A stretch of DNA of 22,566 nt. Origin: an uncultured bacterium. GTDB lineage: Bacteria > Bacillota > Limnochordia > DTU080 > JAAYLA01. Every line of letters begins with the position of its first letter. Within the stretch, counting starts at the first letter, position 1. The notes below the pieces were generated by a model. The model ran no database searches. It saw only the letters and a list, made by a program, of their open reading frames with translations, and was not told where the DNA came from. Made by a program: the position numbers and the translations under genes. Positions 1 through 6,796 of this stretch are shown here, piece after piece. The DNA is taken from the NCBI GenBank assembly GCA_937983075.1, contig CALKAQ010000113.1:1-22566 (forward strand), given 5' to 3'.

Positions 1-2
1 AA

Positions 3-77
3 GTCGCCGATGCAAGTGTCGGCTCAAACAATGCGGGCGGTGTCGCCGAGGCTCTGCATAAGTTTGCCTTGAACTGA
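3..77 (+). CDS. C-terminal tail of an unidentified gene (partial)
   Basis: The third frame is open from the window edge and ends at a TGA at 75-77. It gives 24 residues, beginning VADASVGSNN and ending HKFALN. The other two forward frames also stop within the first 72 bases, so the choice rests only on protein-like composition. The family cannot be recognised from so short a tail. A promoter-like pair for the next gene follows about 65 bases later. Confidence 0.3.
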   Translation, partial: VADASVGSNNAGGVAEALHKFALN

Positions 78-140
78 AACTCGGTGATTTGGCTTATTCA
101 GCCGGATTCCAAAATCAGCTATCTTGTGTGCGAGTTACCT

Positions 141-170
141 TTGACTGACATACGTTAGCCCCCCTAAACT
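141..170 (+). promoter_or_regulatory. Possible sigma-A-type promoter for the secreted acidic protein
   Basis: TTGACT at 141-146 matches the -35 consensus at five of six bases. TAAACT at 165-170 matches the -10 at four of six. The spacer is 18 bases. The leader would be about 75 bases to the ATG at 254. This is a pattern match only. Confidence 0.35.
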
Positions 171-253
171 TAGAAGTGCGAGCTTTCGCTTGCGAAGGCG
201 GATGTCGTCGGTTGTCGGGCGACGGGCCGTTGAAAGCGAAAAGGGGGAGCAAT

Positions 254-892
254 ATGACCAAGTGGATGCGTGGAGTCGCCTTGATGGCGACCGTGCTTGT
301 GGCGACGTTCGTTGGCGCTGCGTGGGCGAACGTACAGGAGCCGATTGCCGCAGCTGAAGAAGCGAACACGCCTGCGGAAAACTTGTGTGAACCCGTTGAT
401 GCAGCTGATGCGGCGGTCGCTGCGCCGGAAAGCGATCAAAGCAGTGAAGTACAGGCGGACACAGACGACGCCGCTTTGACGCCGGAACCGCAGCGGGAAC
501 TTTTCTTGCCGTATCCGATTCCCAAGATCGACCGCGAGCGGGTTTTCAACTGGGTTGAAGAGATTTTAAGTTATCTTGATCGCGATGGTGAAAGCGACTT
601 AGTTGAAACTTGGCAGTCGCTGGCGCGGCGACTCGAAGAACAGCCCAACATCGTTTGGGATGAATTGGTGGACGAGCTGGGCAGCGTCGGTGCCGAATGG
701 TTGGCTGAACAGCTCGAGTTCATGAAGGGCATTCGGGAAGAAATGCGATCGAGCATCAAGCAGCTGCGCCAAGAAACGTTGGACGTCATTCGAGAGCACT
801 TGCAGGAGCTTGAAGCGACCGATGCGCCCGACGATGAGTCCAACGTGGACGTAGACATTGACGCAGAAGACACGGGTGAAGCATCACAATAA
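254..892 (+). CDS. Secreted acidic protein of unknown function
   Basis: A 212-residue protein that I do not recognise. Residues 1-25 form a Sec signal peptide: a Lys/Arg-containing start, a hydrophobic core, and likely cleavage after AWA. Residues about 26-75 are a low-complexity Ala/Glu/Asp-rich stretch. Residues about 80-190 look helical and charged (for example VFNWVEEILSYLD and IREEMRSSIKQLRQE), and the tail from about 192 is again strongly acidic. The start at 254 is chosen because AAGGGGGAG sits just upstream (241-249) and because the signal peptide begins there; the frame is open upstream to 176. The gene stands alone between a possible promoter (141-170) and a strong terminator (923-954). 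It is likely exported and perhaps envelope-associated. No catalytic motif is visible. Confidence 0.75.
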   Translation: MTKWMRGVALMATVLVATFVGAAWANVQEPIAAAEEANTPAENLCEPVDAADAAVAAPESDQSSEVQADTDDAALTPEPQRELFLPYPIPKIDRERVFNWVEEILSYLDRDGESDLVETWQSLARRLEEQPNIVWDELVDELGSVGAEWLAEQLEFMKGIREEMRSSIKQLRQETLDVIREHLQELEATDAPDDESNVDVDIDAEDTGEASQ

Positions 893-922
893 CATCAAAC
901 CAGAGCCATCGCTCCTTGGCTG

Positions 923-954
923 GCCGCCTCTCAGAAATGAGGCGGCTTTTTTTT
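923..954 (+). terminator. Rho-independent terminator
   Basis: GCCGCCTC (923-930) pairs perfectly with GAGGCGGC (939-946) across an 8-base loop. Eight T residues follow directly. It closes the secreted-protein gene and lies before the ABC cassette, so an ABC start codon upstream of about 960 is unlikely. Confidence 0.9.
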
Positions 955-1044
955 ATAAATGCTCAGCATGAACCATTTGGGACGCTGTCTCGTCTTGATG
1001 TCGGGATCATTGACTTTGCTGAGACCCGGAAAGGGGAGAGGTTC

Positions 1045-2199
1045 TTGCACCACACTTTGAAGCTCGCCGGCGGAAATTTGAATCGCATGGTCCGCTCGCA
1101 ACTTCCTGTTCTCCTTCTCTTCGTTCTTGGCTACACAATCACGATCGCAGCAGTACTCATCATTATAGGTGTGGCAGAAGGTGAGCAGGTGGTGATGCGT
1201 GAGCATTATGGCGGGGATCCGCGCCAATTGTACGAAGTTAGATTTCGGGTAAATCCAGACGCGTCTGCTGGGATAGACTATCAGGAACTTGTTTCGCTGA
1301 TTGAAAATCACTCCGAGATTATTCGCGGGTTTGCCTTTGCACCAACTACGCTAGTTGAACCGGACCATCTTCTACTCGCCGGATTCTCCTATACGAGAAA
1401 TCCAAACTGGCCGCCGCTCGACGAGGGCCGTTTGTTTTCCCAGAACGAGCTTATTAATGGAGAAAAGGTAGCCATCGTTGGCCCAAATGTATTGAGTGTG
1501 CTTGAGGGCTCTGAGGAATATGTAGAAGCATTCGGGGAGCGGTGGCGAGTGATTGGCAGGATTGCTGAAACCTCTCCCATTACCGGTAGGTCATTAAACG
1601 CCCTTGATCATGCGCTTATTCTCCCTCTGCGGTACTATGCGAACATTGTAAGCGGTACCGAGTTTGACACGAACGTCCACATGTTCATTCGAAAACTTTC
1701 AAAAACCGGCAGAGATCAGTTGGAGCGTTCTCTCCAGCAAATCGCAGGAGAGCATCAAGTTGATTTTAGCGAGTTTTTCAATGCTTCGCCGTGGAAAACA
1801 GCGGAATTACAGGATCTTATCATCGTCGTGGCTATCGGAATGGGCGTTGTAGGATTTGCGTTGTTCAATGTTCTCGCTCTAATCAAGTATTGGATCCGGC
1901 GTCGCACCTATGAGATAGCGGTCCGGCTAAGTGTCGGTGCATCGCGGAGATCAGTACGTCGCATGATGCTGTGCGAGCAAGTCATGATCGTCGTGATTTC
2001 ATTTTGTGTCGGTTACATCATGTTTAGGCTGACTCAACCATTCATTGTCAGAACAGGGTTGCTTGTAGGGGAAAGTCAGCTGCAAATCATCATTGTGGCT
2101 CTTATCGCTCTCGGTATGTCTGTGGTGGTGACGCTCTTTTCGACTAGAGAAGTCGATCGGATGGACTTGGTCCAGGTGCTTCGAAAGGCGGAAATGTGA
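1045..2199 (+). CDS. FtsX/MacB-type ABC transporter permease (first of pair)
   Basis: A 384-residue membrane protein of the MacB/FtsX permease class, which works with a LolD/MacB-type ATPase to move lipids, peptides or drugs by a mechanotransmission-like mechanism. One transmembrane helix lies near residues 20-44. It is followed by an extracytoplasmic domain of about 200 residues and a C-terminal block of three helices. The cytoplasmic loop reading RRRTYEIAVRLSVGASRRSV is typical of FtsX domains. The start is a TTG at 1045 preceded by AAGGGGAGAGG (1031-1041). The frame is open further upstream, but that part runs through the terminator at 923-954 and is not expected to be translated. The stop is one base from the next start, so the genes are probably co-translated. 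The substrate is unknown. Confidence 0.8.
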   Translation: MHHTLKLAGGNLNRMVRSQLPVLLLFVLGYTITIAAVLIIIGVAEGEQVVMREHYGGDPRQLYEVRFRVNPDASAGIDYQELVSLIENHSEIIRGFAFAPTTLVEPDHLLLAGFSYTRNPNWPPLDEGRLFSQNELINGEKVAIVGPNVLSVLEGSEEYVEAFGERWRVIGRIAETSPITGRSLNALDHALILPLRYYANIVSGTEFDTNVHMFIRKLSKTGRDQLERSLQQIAGEHQVDFSEFFNASPWKTAELQDLIIVVAIGMGVVGFALFNVLALIKYWIRRRTYEIAVRLSVGASRRSVRRMMLCEQVMIVVISFCVGYIMFRLTQPFIVRTGLLVGESQLQIIIVALIALGMSVVVTLFSTREVDRMDLVQVLRKAEM

Positions 2200-2200
2200 T

Positions 2201-3382
2201 ATGGCGATCTTGCGACTGGTAATCAGAAATCTAACTCGTCGCGGATGGTACTTTCGTATCTCCGCGGGAGTTTTAGTGATTTCAATATTAGGTCTTTTGG
2301 CATCGCTTGGGGCGTTGCGTGGTATCGAGGCACGCATCGCCTTCATTGACGATCGAGATTTGCGCAAGGTCTTCCGTTTAGTTGGTGATTTAGGCTTTCT
2401 CGGCGTCGAGCTTGAAAATGAGCTGCTCACTTTACTTTCTAAGGAAGAGGGAATGGTTGGAGTTGCTGGAGTCAAGAGTGGGGGAATTGGCCTAGGGGCC
2501 GCTGGAGTCTCGCACATCCATAGTGCCGTTTATGTAAACTTGGACGCGGCAAAATTGCTCGCTCCGAACATGAAGGATGGGATATGGCTTGCTGATATTG
2601 ACTGGGGCAGCTCGAATGATCCGGTGCCCATCGTCGTCAGTAATCGCATCGGGAAAGTTGGCAACGTGATCCATATACAGATTCATGATTTGCAGCGAAC
2701 GGCACAAATCATAGGCGTATTCGAAGCCGATTCGTACTACTTTGCCTCGTCAACGGAGCTTCTTCCGCAGGCACCGGATGTCATCCTCCCAGCTTCGATT
2801 CTTGAGGAGGTGCCGCTTCTGGAGGAATTGCCACATCTCAGGAATCTTCAACCCTTCGGTGTTGCAGAGTCACAAAAAGTGCTCCAGGCGAACCAAGAAC
2901 GGTGGACAGAAATCATTAATGATGAACTTGAGCGGCTTGGATTACGGACAAATGCGCGAATAAAGACGATGGATGATTGGGTGGATGAGTACTTATGGAG
3001 TCGTCGTGAAACGACCATTTTTGCACTGTGGCTTACCGCCATTGTTGTGGCTTTGACTGCATTTGGTTATGGAAGCATCAATGCAGTGTCGATTTGGGAC
3101 CGTGGGAGCGAATTGGGGATCTACTTTGCCACAGGAGCAACCTCGCGCAGAATCGTTTTGATTGCTTTGCTTGAGATGGTGTTCCCATTGCTATTTCCGT
3201 TGCTAGTGAGTTTGGCAGCATGGAGATGGGGCAATGTTTGGGATGTGATCGTTGTCGATGGGATGGTCATTGTGCGATCTTTCGTCGTTATGGGGCTGAT
3301 TGGATTGCTTTCGACGTGTGCTCCATTTGTCATGTTGCGGCGTGTAAAACCAGCGATGCTGATCCGAGGGGGGTATCGGTAA
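2201..3382 (+). CDS. FtsX/MacB-type ABC transporter permease (second of pair)
   Basis: A 393-residue protein with the same plan as its upstream neighbour. There is one N-terminal helix (around residues 20-42), a large extracytoplasmic domain, and three helices from about residue 275 to the end. The loop reading IWDRGSELGIYFATGATSRR corresponds to the conserved FtsX cytoplasmic loop, and the tail LRRVKPAMLIRGG is typical of the family. The ATG at 2201 follows the previous stop after one base. With the first permease it probably forms a heterodimer, since single-permease MacB systems usually homodimerise. No catalytic function of its own is expected. Confidence 0.8.
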   Translation: MAILRLVIRNLTRRGWYFRISAGVLVISILGLLASLGALRGIEARIAFIDDRDLRKVFRLVGDLGFLGVELENELLTLLSKEEGMVGVAGVKSGGIGLGAAGVSHIHSAVYVNLDAAKLLAPNMKDGIWLADIDWGSSNDPVPIVVSNRIGKVGNVIHIQIHDLQRTAQIIGVFEADSYYFASSTELLPQAPDVILPASILEEVPLLEELPHLRNLQPFGVAESQKVLQANQERWTEIINDELERLGLRTNARIKTMDDWVDEYLWSRRETTIFALWLTAIVVALTAFGYGSINAVSIWDRGSELGIYFATGATSRRIVLIALLEMVFPLLFPLLVSLAAWRWGNVWDVIVVDGMVIVRSFVVMGLIGLLSTCAPFVMLRRVKPAMLIRGGYR

Positions 3383-3384
3383 AC

Positions 3385-4131
3385 GTGGCAGAAAAACTGT
3401 GCGTGTTAACCGGTTTGACGAAGGTGTACAACGAGGGCCGCCCAAACGAAGTGACTGCACTCAGATCTACTGATCTCACGGTAGGATATGATGAATCCAT
3501 CGCGATTGTGGGTCCATCCGGTTCAGGCAAATCGACTCTGTTAAACATCATGGGCTTGCTCGACGTGCCCACCTCGGGCAACTATCAACTCGCAGGTCGG
3601 CCTGTTGACTGGAACGATGAACGAACACTTGCTCGTTTACGAAATGAAACCATCGGATTCGTATTTCAAGAATTTGCTCTGATCCCAGGCATGACCGTGT
3701 GGGAGAATATTGCACTTCCAATCATCCATCGAGGAGGATGGCCTAAAAAGAGCGACCCGCGCATCGAGAAAGCTGCGCAACGCGCTCAGATTGACAAAAA
3801 ACTTTACGAGCGCGTGGAAAATCTATCGGGGGGCCAGAGGCAGCGGGTGGCCATAGCCCGCGCGATTGTAAATGAACCGAGTCTCATTTTGGCGGATGAA
3901 CCGACCGGCTCACTGGACTCCGCCACAGCGCAAGAAGTCATCCAATCCATCCTGCAAATGAAGAGTACCCGATGTTCAGTGGTGATTGTGACACACGATC
4001 AGGCAGTTGCAGATGCGTGTGAGCGGATGATTCGCATTCGCGACGGTCGCATTGTCGAGGATCGGCGAGAGAAACGACGCGACGTGGAACGAATCACAAG
4101 CGACGTAGATTCGTCAGCTCAACACGCGTGA
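3385..4131 (+). CDS. LolD/MacB-type ABC transporter ATP-binding protein
   Basis: A 248-residue ATPase that powers the two permeases just upstream. Walker A is GPSGSGKST (about residues 43-51), the Q-loop region is VFQEFALIPGMTVWEN, the signature is LSGGQRQRVAIARA, Walker B is LILADEPT, and the H-loop is VTHDQ. The spacing and the phrase LLNIMGLLDVPTSG are typical of the MacB/LolD/FtsE group. The start is a GTG at 3385 with GAGGGGGGT at 3366-3373. It lies two bases after the stop of the second permease; the open frame extends back to 3220 inside that gene but is not likely to be used. The C-terminus (RREKRRDVER and beyond) is a charged extension. The tight spacing supports one operon of three genes. 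Confidence 0.9.
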   Translation: MAEKLCVLTGLTKVYNEGRPNEVTALRSTDLTVGYDESIAIVGPSGSGKSTLLNIMGLLDVPTSGNYQLAGRPVDWNDERTLARLRNETIGFVFQEFALIPGMTVWENIALPIIHRGGWPKKSDPRIEKAAQRAQIDKKLYERVENLSGGQRQRVAIARAIVNEPSLILADEPTGSLDSATAQEVIQSILQMKSTRCSVVIVTHDQAVADACERMIRIRDGRIVEDRREKRRDVERITSDVDSSAQHA

Positions 4132-4276
4132 TTTCGCTGATGGGATAGAAGTCGACCTTGTGGCCGTGCTCAACAATAACCCCTTTTGTGCCAAAGATAA
4201 ATTGATGGATGGCAATCGAACTTAACAGACGGGTTTCTATTTCCATCAGATGACAGACGTTGGTCTTCACATCCAT
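4094..4276 (-). CDS. Possible small hypothetical protein, antisense to the end of the ABC ATPase gene
   Basis: A 60-residue frame on the minus strand from an ATG at 4276-4274, extendable to a TTG at 4315. It contains protein-like text such as SSIAIHQFIFGTKGVIVEHG and FYPISEITRVEL, which resembles a small beta-rich domain. The first 38 bases of the minus-strand frame's end overlap the 3' end of the ABC ATPase gene in a convergent arrangement. The ribosome site is weak: GGAG lies only three bases before the ATG. I recognise no family, and it may be a chance frame. Confidence 0.3.
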   Translation of the reverse strand: MDVKTNVCHLMEIETRLLSSIAIHQFIFGTKGVIVEHGHKVDFYPISEITRVELTNLRRL

Positions 4277-4294
4277 GCTCTCCAACCATTCACA

Positions 4295-4321
4295 AAAGGA
4301 AGCGGAACAAAACAAGCGAAC
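4295..4321 (+). promoter_or_regulatory. Weak sigma-H-like promoter candidate
   Basis: AAGGA (4296-4300), 15 bases, then GCGAAC (4316-4321). The spacing equals that of the two better candidates at 4422-4446 and 6419-6443, but the -10 has C where the sigma-H consensus has T. It lies far from the barrel gene start. Confidence 0.2.
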
Positions 4322-4421
4322 TTTCTGGGTGTAACTTCGCAGAGCATGCCGAGGGTTCTCGGAACGCTCAGCGGGTGGCCAGAGATGCCACAGGTACCAG
4401 AAGTTGCAGCGGCCTGATGAG

Positions 4422-4446
4422 CAGGAGAGCCCGAGGATAAAGCGAA
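4422..4446 (+). promoter_or_regulatory. Sigma-H-like promoter candidate for the first barrel gene
   Basis: CAGGA at 4422-4426 and GCGAA at 4442-4446 are separated by exactly 15 bases, as in the better match before the second barrel gene. The sigma-H (Spo0H) consensus is RNAGGAWWW, then 11-12 bases, then RNNGAAT. Here the last base of GAAT is G, so this is one mismatch from consensus. Confidence 0.4.
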
Positions 4447-4540
4447 GTTATGCAATGCAGAAAGCAAACGGATGTTGTGGGACCATTCCGCCAAGCGGAA
4501 GGTCCGCTGCCGAGGGAGGGCGTGACTCTCCCCTCTTGTT

Positions 4541-4580
4541 TGGTCGCTTAGATGACTAACATAAGTCATCTAAGCGACCA
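4541..4580. repeat. Perfect 17-bp inverted repeat (hairpin or operator)
   Basis: TGGTCGCTTAGATGACT (4541-4557) is the exact reverse complement of AGTCATCTAAGCGACCA (4564-4580), with a 6-base spacer. No T-run follows on either side, so an ordinary terminator is unlikely. It could be an RNA hairpin in the leader or a protein-binding site. Confidence 0.75.
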
Positions 4581-4636
4581 CGGCACAACGTACGTTCTTT
4601 CTGCACCGCCCACTCGCAGTGATTAGCAACGGCAAG

Positions 4637-4646
4637 AAAGGAGGTG
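4637..4646 (+). promoter_or_regulatory. Detached Shine-Dalgarno-like sequence in a hairpin loop
   Basis: AAAGGAGGTG is a near-perfect anti-16S match, yet no start codon stands at normal spacing and the barrel gene begins 240 bases later. It lies in the 28-base loop of a stem formed by GATTAGCA plus ACGGC (4621-4633) and GCCGT plus TGCTAATC (4662-4677, with a GAG bulge). The second barrel gene has a similar detached site. Confidence 0.45.
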
Positions 4647-4885
4647 CAGGTCCCCCAAAGCGCCGTGAGTGCTAATCGGAGGGGGCACACGCAGACATCG
4701 CAGCAGACCATGCGCTGGGAACGACGAATCCGACGCCTGGAGGAAACGTGGATACTCCGGATGGAACGTGGTTCGTCCCCCGACGCATCAACGCAGCATA
4801 CGTCGCAGCTCTTTTGCAACACACTCAACAACCTATCGTTCAACAACTACTACGTGACAAACTTTCAAGGGGGATCACAGAGCAA

Positions 4886-6166
4886 ATGATGAAGAGAATC
4901 GCAGCCATCGTTGCAGCAATCATGGTTCTCACGCTTGCAGTTCCGGGTTTGGCCGCTATCGACTTGAACGGCAAACTCGAAACGAAGTTCCAACTCACTC
5001 GTGAAAACGATGACTGGAAGCTCGGTGCCAAGACCGGTCTTGAAGTCGAGACTGGTTTCAACGCCGGCGGTGGTGACGGTGTCCGTGCAGTCGTCAAGCT
5101 CAACGCGTTGAACGCTGGTGCGGATTCGTTCGATGAGGACGGAAATCCGACCAAGGACCTTCGCACGTACAATTACCCGAATGAAACGATGAAACTTGAG
5201 ATCACCGAAGCCTATCTGGAAAGCGAGGGTGCTTTCTGGCACGGCGGACCGGAAGTCTACACCCGGATCGGTGACATGGAACTCAACTGGAACGACTACG
5301 TGGCTCACATGGGCAAGCACCGCGGTATCCTGGTTGACGGGATCAACCTCGGTCCGGCCAAGGCACGTGCGTTTCTCGGTTGGGATCGTGAAGGCAACAA
5401 TCCGCGAAACATCGGCTTCCAGGCTGAAGCAAGTGTTGAAGGCGTAGACGTTGAGGCGACCGTCATTCGCACCCGTGGCGCCCAAGAAGCTGCCCTCAGC
5501 GTTGGAACCGACATCATGCCGGGCCTCCGCGCTGACGGTGTGGTCGCTATCGACGCAGACATGAACCCGATCTATCGTGTAAACGCTCGGTATGAAGTTG
5601 CGCCTGGTACGACCTTGATTGCTGGCTACCGCGGCAACAAGAACTTCAATCCGACCTACACGAACCCGGTCGACGAAGATGACAATGTCGTGTACGACGA
5701 ACACACCGGCTTTAATGTCGGCATCGAAACCGAGCAGTCCGGTGTCAAGTTGAGCGCCGACTACGACAACCCGACTGCAACGGCGAACGTCAAGGCTGAA
5801 ACCCAAGTCGAGCAAATCGACGTCTGGGCAGAAGCCAAGATTCAGGACCGCGCCATGCAGAACGTCAAGTTCGGTGCCAAGCGTGACATTCCGGTCATTG
5901 ATGGTCTGAACATCGCTGGTGAGTACGAAGGCAAGTACGTCCCGAACGAGAAGATTGAGCATACGCTCAAGGCCAGCACTTCCACGGATCTGATTCCGCA
6001 GCTGCAAGGTCTTGCGGTAAACGGTGAAGTGAAGCTGCTCGGCACGGAGCTCAAGGCCTGGAAGGTCGGCGCTTCCTACAGCGCTCCGAACGGCATCAAC
6101 CTCGGTGCTGAGTACCACAGCGAAAACGGTCCGCTCATGACGGCCGGAATGAAGGCCAGCTTCTAA
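4886..6166 (+). CDS. Outer-membrane-type beta-barrel (porin-like) protein, paralogue 1
   Basis: A 426-residue secreted protein. The signal peptide (MMKRIAAIV to about VPGLA) ends near residue 23. The mature part is made of alternating hydrophobic/polar strands separated by acidic turns, and the chain ends MTAGMKASF. A C-terminal Phe on an amphipathic strand is the classic signal for insertion by the BamA machinery. It is clearly paralogous to the gene at 6797: both share the opening LNG-LET/VET pattern, a central EAY-EGA-W-GGP block and the closing APNG-NLG strand. No SLH domain is present, unlike OmpM-type porins of Negativicutes. Two ATG codons stand in tandem (4886 and 4889); AAGGGGG at 4867-4873 is rather far (12 bases) from the first. 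The frame is open upstream to 4748, but the signal peptide fixes the start. It is transcribed alone and closed by the hairpin at 6227-6254. Pore function is inferred, not shown. Confidence 0.75.
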   Translation: MMKRIAAIVAAIMVLTLAVPGLAAIDLNGKLETKFQLTRENDDWKLGAKTGLEVETGFNAGGGDGVRAVVKLNALNAGADSFDEDGNPTKDLRTYNYPNETMKLEITEAYLESEGAFWHGGPEVYTRIGDMELNWNDYVAHMGKHRGILVDGINLGPAKARAFLGWDREGNNPRNIGFQAEASVEGVDVEATVIRTRGAQEAALSVGTDIMPGLRADGVVAIDADMNPIYRVNARYEVAPGTTLIAGYRGNKNFNPTYTNPVDEDDNVVYDEHTGFNVGIETEQSGVKLSADYDNPTATANVKAETQVEQIDVWAEAKIQDRAMQNVKFGAKRDIPVIDGLNIAGEYEGKYVPNEKIEHTLKASTSTDLIPQLQGLAVNGEVKLLGTELKAWKVGASYSAPNGINLGAEYHSENGPLMTAGMKASF

Positions 6167-6226
6167 TCCGCTGCAATCAAGTCTCATCGTGGAATGCGGT
6201 TGGGGAAGCCGCAACCTCACAACACC

Positions 6227-6254
6227 AGAGGCCTCCGGGCAACCGGAGGCCTCT
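6227..6254 (+). terminator. Strong hairpin, probable terminator of barrel gene 1
   Basis: AGAGGCCTCCGG (6227-6238) and CCGGAGGCCTCT (6243-6254) form a perfect 12-bp stem closed by a GCAA tetraloop. The following tract is only moderately T-rich, so termination may be partial. It could also serve as a 3' stabilising hairpin. Confidence 0.7.
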
Positions 6255-6417
6255 CCTCATTTGCATTCCATGCCTTGTTTCGACATAGTGGAATGCGAAA
6301 GACCCATTTTCGTACCCAAGATGTCGCTTCCGAATATAATAGAGCGATAAATGTGTTTACAGCCAAACATCATCGGTCATTTCTATACCCTTTAAAATCC
6401 ATTTATTTCTCATGGCG

Positions 6418-6444
6418 GCAGGAACAGGCTTTTTGTGGGCGAAT
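6418..6444 (+). promoter_or_regulatory. Sigma-H-like promoter for barrel gene 2
   Basis: GCAGGAACA (6418-6426), 11 bases, then GGCGAAT (6438-6444). This fits the sigma-H consensus RNAGGAWWW-N11/12-RNNGAAT with one deviation in the W positions. The core CAGGA-N15-GCGAA recurs with identical spacing at 4422-4446 before the paralogous gene. Sigma-H in Firmicutes drives transition-phase and early sporulation genes. Confidence 0.6.
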
Positions 6445-6577
6445 AGAGTATGCTAGCTGAACGTGCCGGACGCCCCTGTGTACACATTCACCCATCTGGG
6501 CGGGTGTGTATCAGGGTGGCTCAAGTACGTTGCACATAACTGACCGCAATGGATAGTAAAGTGTCTTCCGGTAGGGG

Positions 6578-6586
6578 AAGGAGGTG
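6578..6586 (+). promoter_or_regulatory. Detached Shine-Dalgarno-like sequence in the leader
   Basis: AAGGAGGTG lies 211 bases before the ATG at 6797 and has no convincing start codon at normal distance. The upstream CTTCC (6565-6569 region) can pair with GGGAAG next to it. It mirrors the detached site before barrel gene 1. Confidence 0.4.
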
Positions 6587-6796
6587 AAACGCTCAGTTTG
6601 CCCGGAACGGCGCTCCATGTCGGTCGAGGTGCAAGACTTGGCCAAAAAGGACGGTTAAGTGCAGTCGCCAAGGGAAAAGGCAACCGAGGAAACTTTTCCC
6701 CCACAGACACTGGACTCAACCGATCTTTTTTTGCGCCTGTACTTCAGCTTCACGACAATACCAAACTATATTCAGTGCAAACTGAGGGGGATATCG

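Larger units (their letters stand above)
4316..4885 (+). other. Long structured leader of the first barrel-protein gene
   Basis: About 570 bases without a convincing gene. They hold, in order, a sigma-H-like promoter (4422-4446), a hairpin at 4480-4505 (GGACC and TTCCGC arms), a perfect 17-bp inverted repeat at 4541-4580, and a 13-bp stem at 4621-4677 with a strong Shine-Dalgarno-like sequence in its loop. A frame from 4644 to 4889 ends in ATGA overlapping the barrel start. If the promoter is real, the untranslated leader is over 400 bases. I could not match it to a known riboswitch class. Confidence 0.45.
6255..6796 (+). other. Long structured leader of the second barrel-protein gene
   Basis: About 540 bases without a convincing gene. 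The first 160 bases are AT-rich and contain copies of TGGAATGC (6191-6198, 6290-6297) and its complement GCATTCCA (6263-6270). Then come the sigma-H-like promoter (6418-6444), a stem with arms CCCTG, TACA and CACCC (6474-6516), a detached Shine-Dalgarno-like site (6578-6586) and a hairpin GGGAAAAG/CTTTTCCC (6672-6700). From the promoter the leader would be about 350 bases. Confidence 0.45.

Noticed and set aside
916..1044. N-terminal extension of the first ABC permease
   Set aside because: It would begin inside or before the terminator at 923-954 and has no ribosome site; TTG at 1045 has a good one.
4414..4450. CTGATGA followed by GAA, as in a hammerhead ribozyme core
   Set aside because: The bases between cannot form stem II, and the GAAA box and stem I/III partners are missing.
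4865..6220. 451-codon open frame on the minus strand across barrel gene 1
   Set aside because: It mirrors the strongly biased codons of the plus-strand gene, has no ribosome site, and the plus strand has a signal peptide, barrel pattern and terminator.
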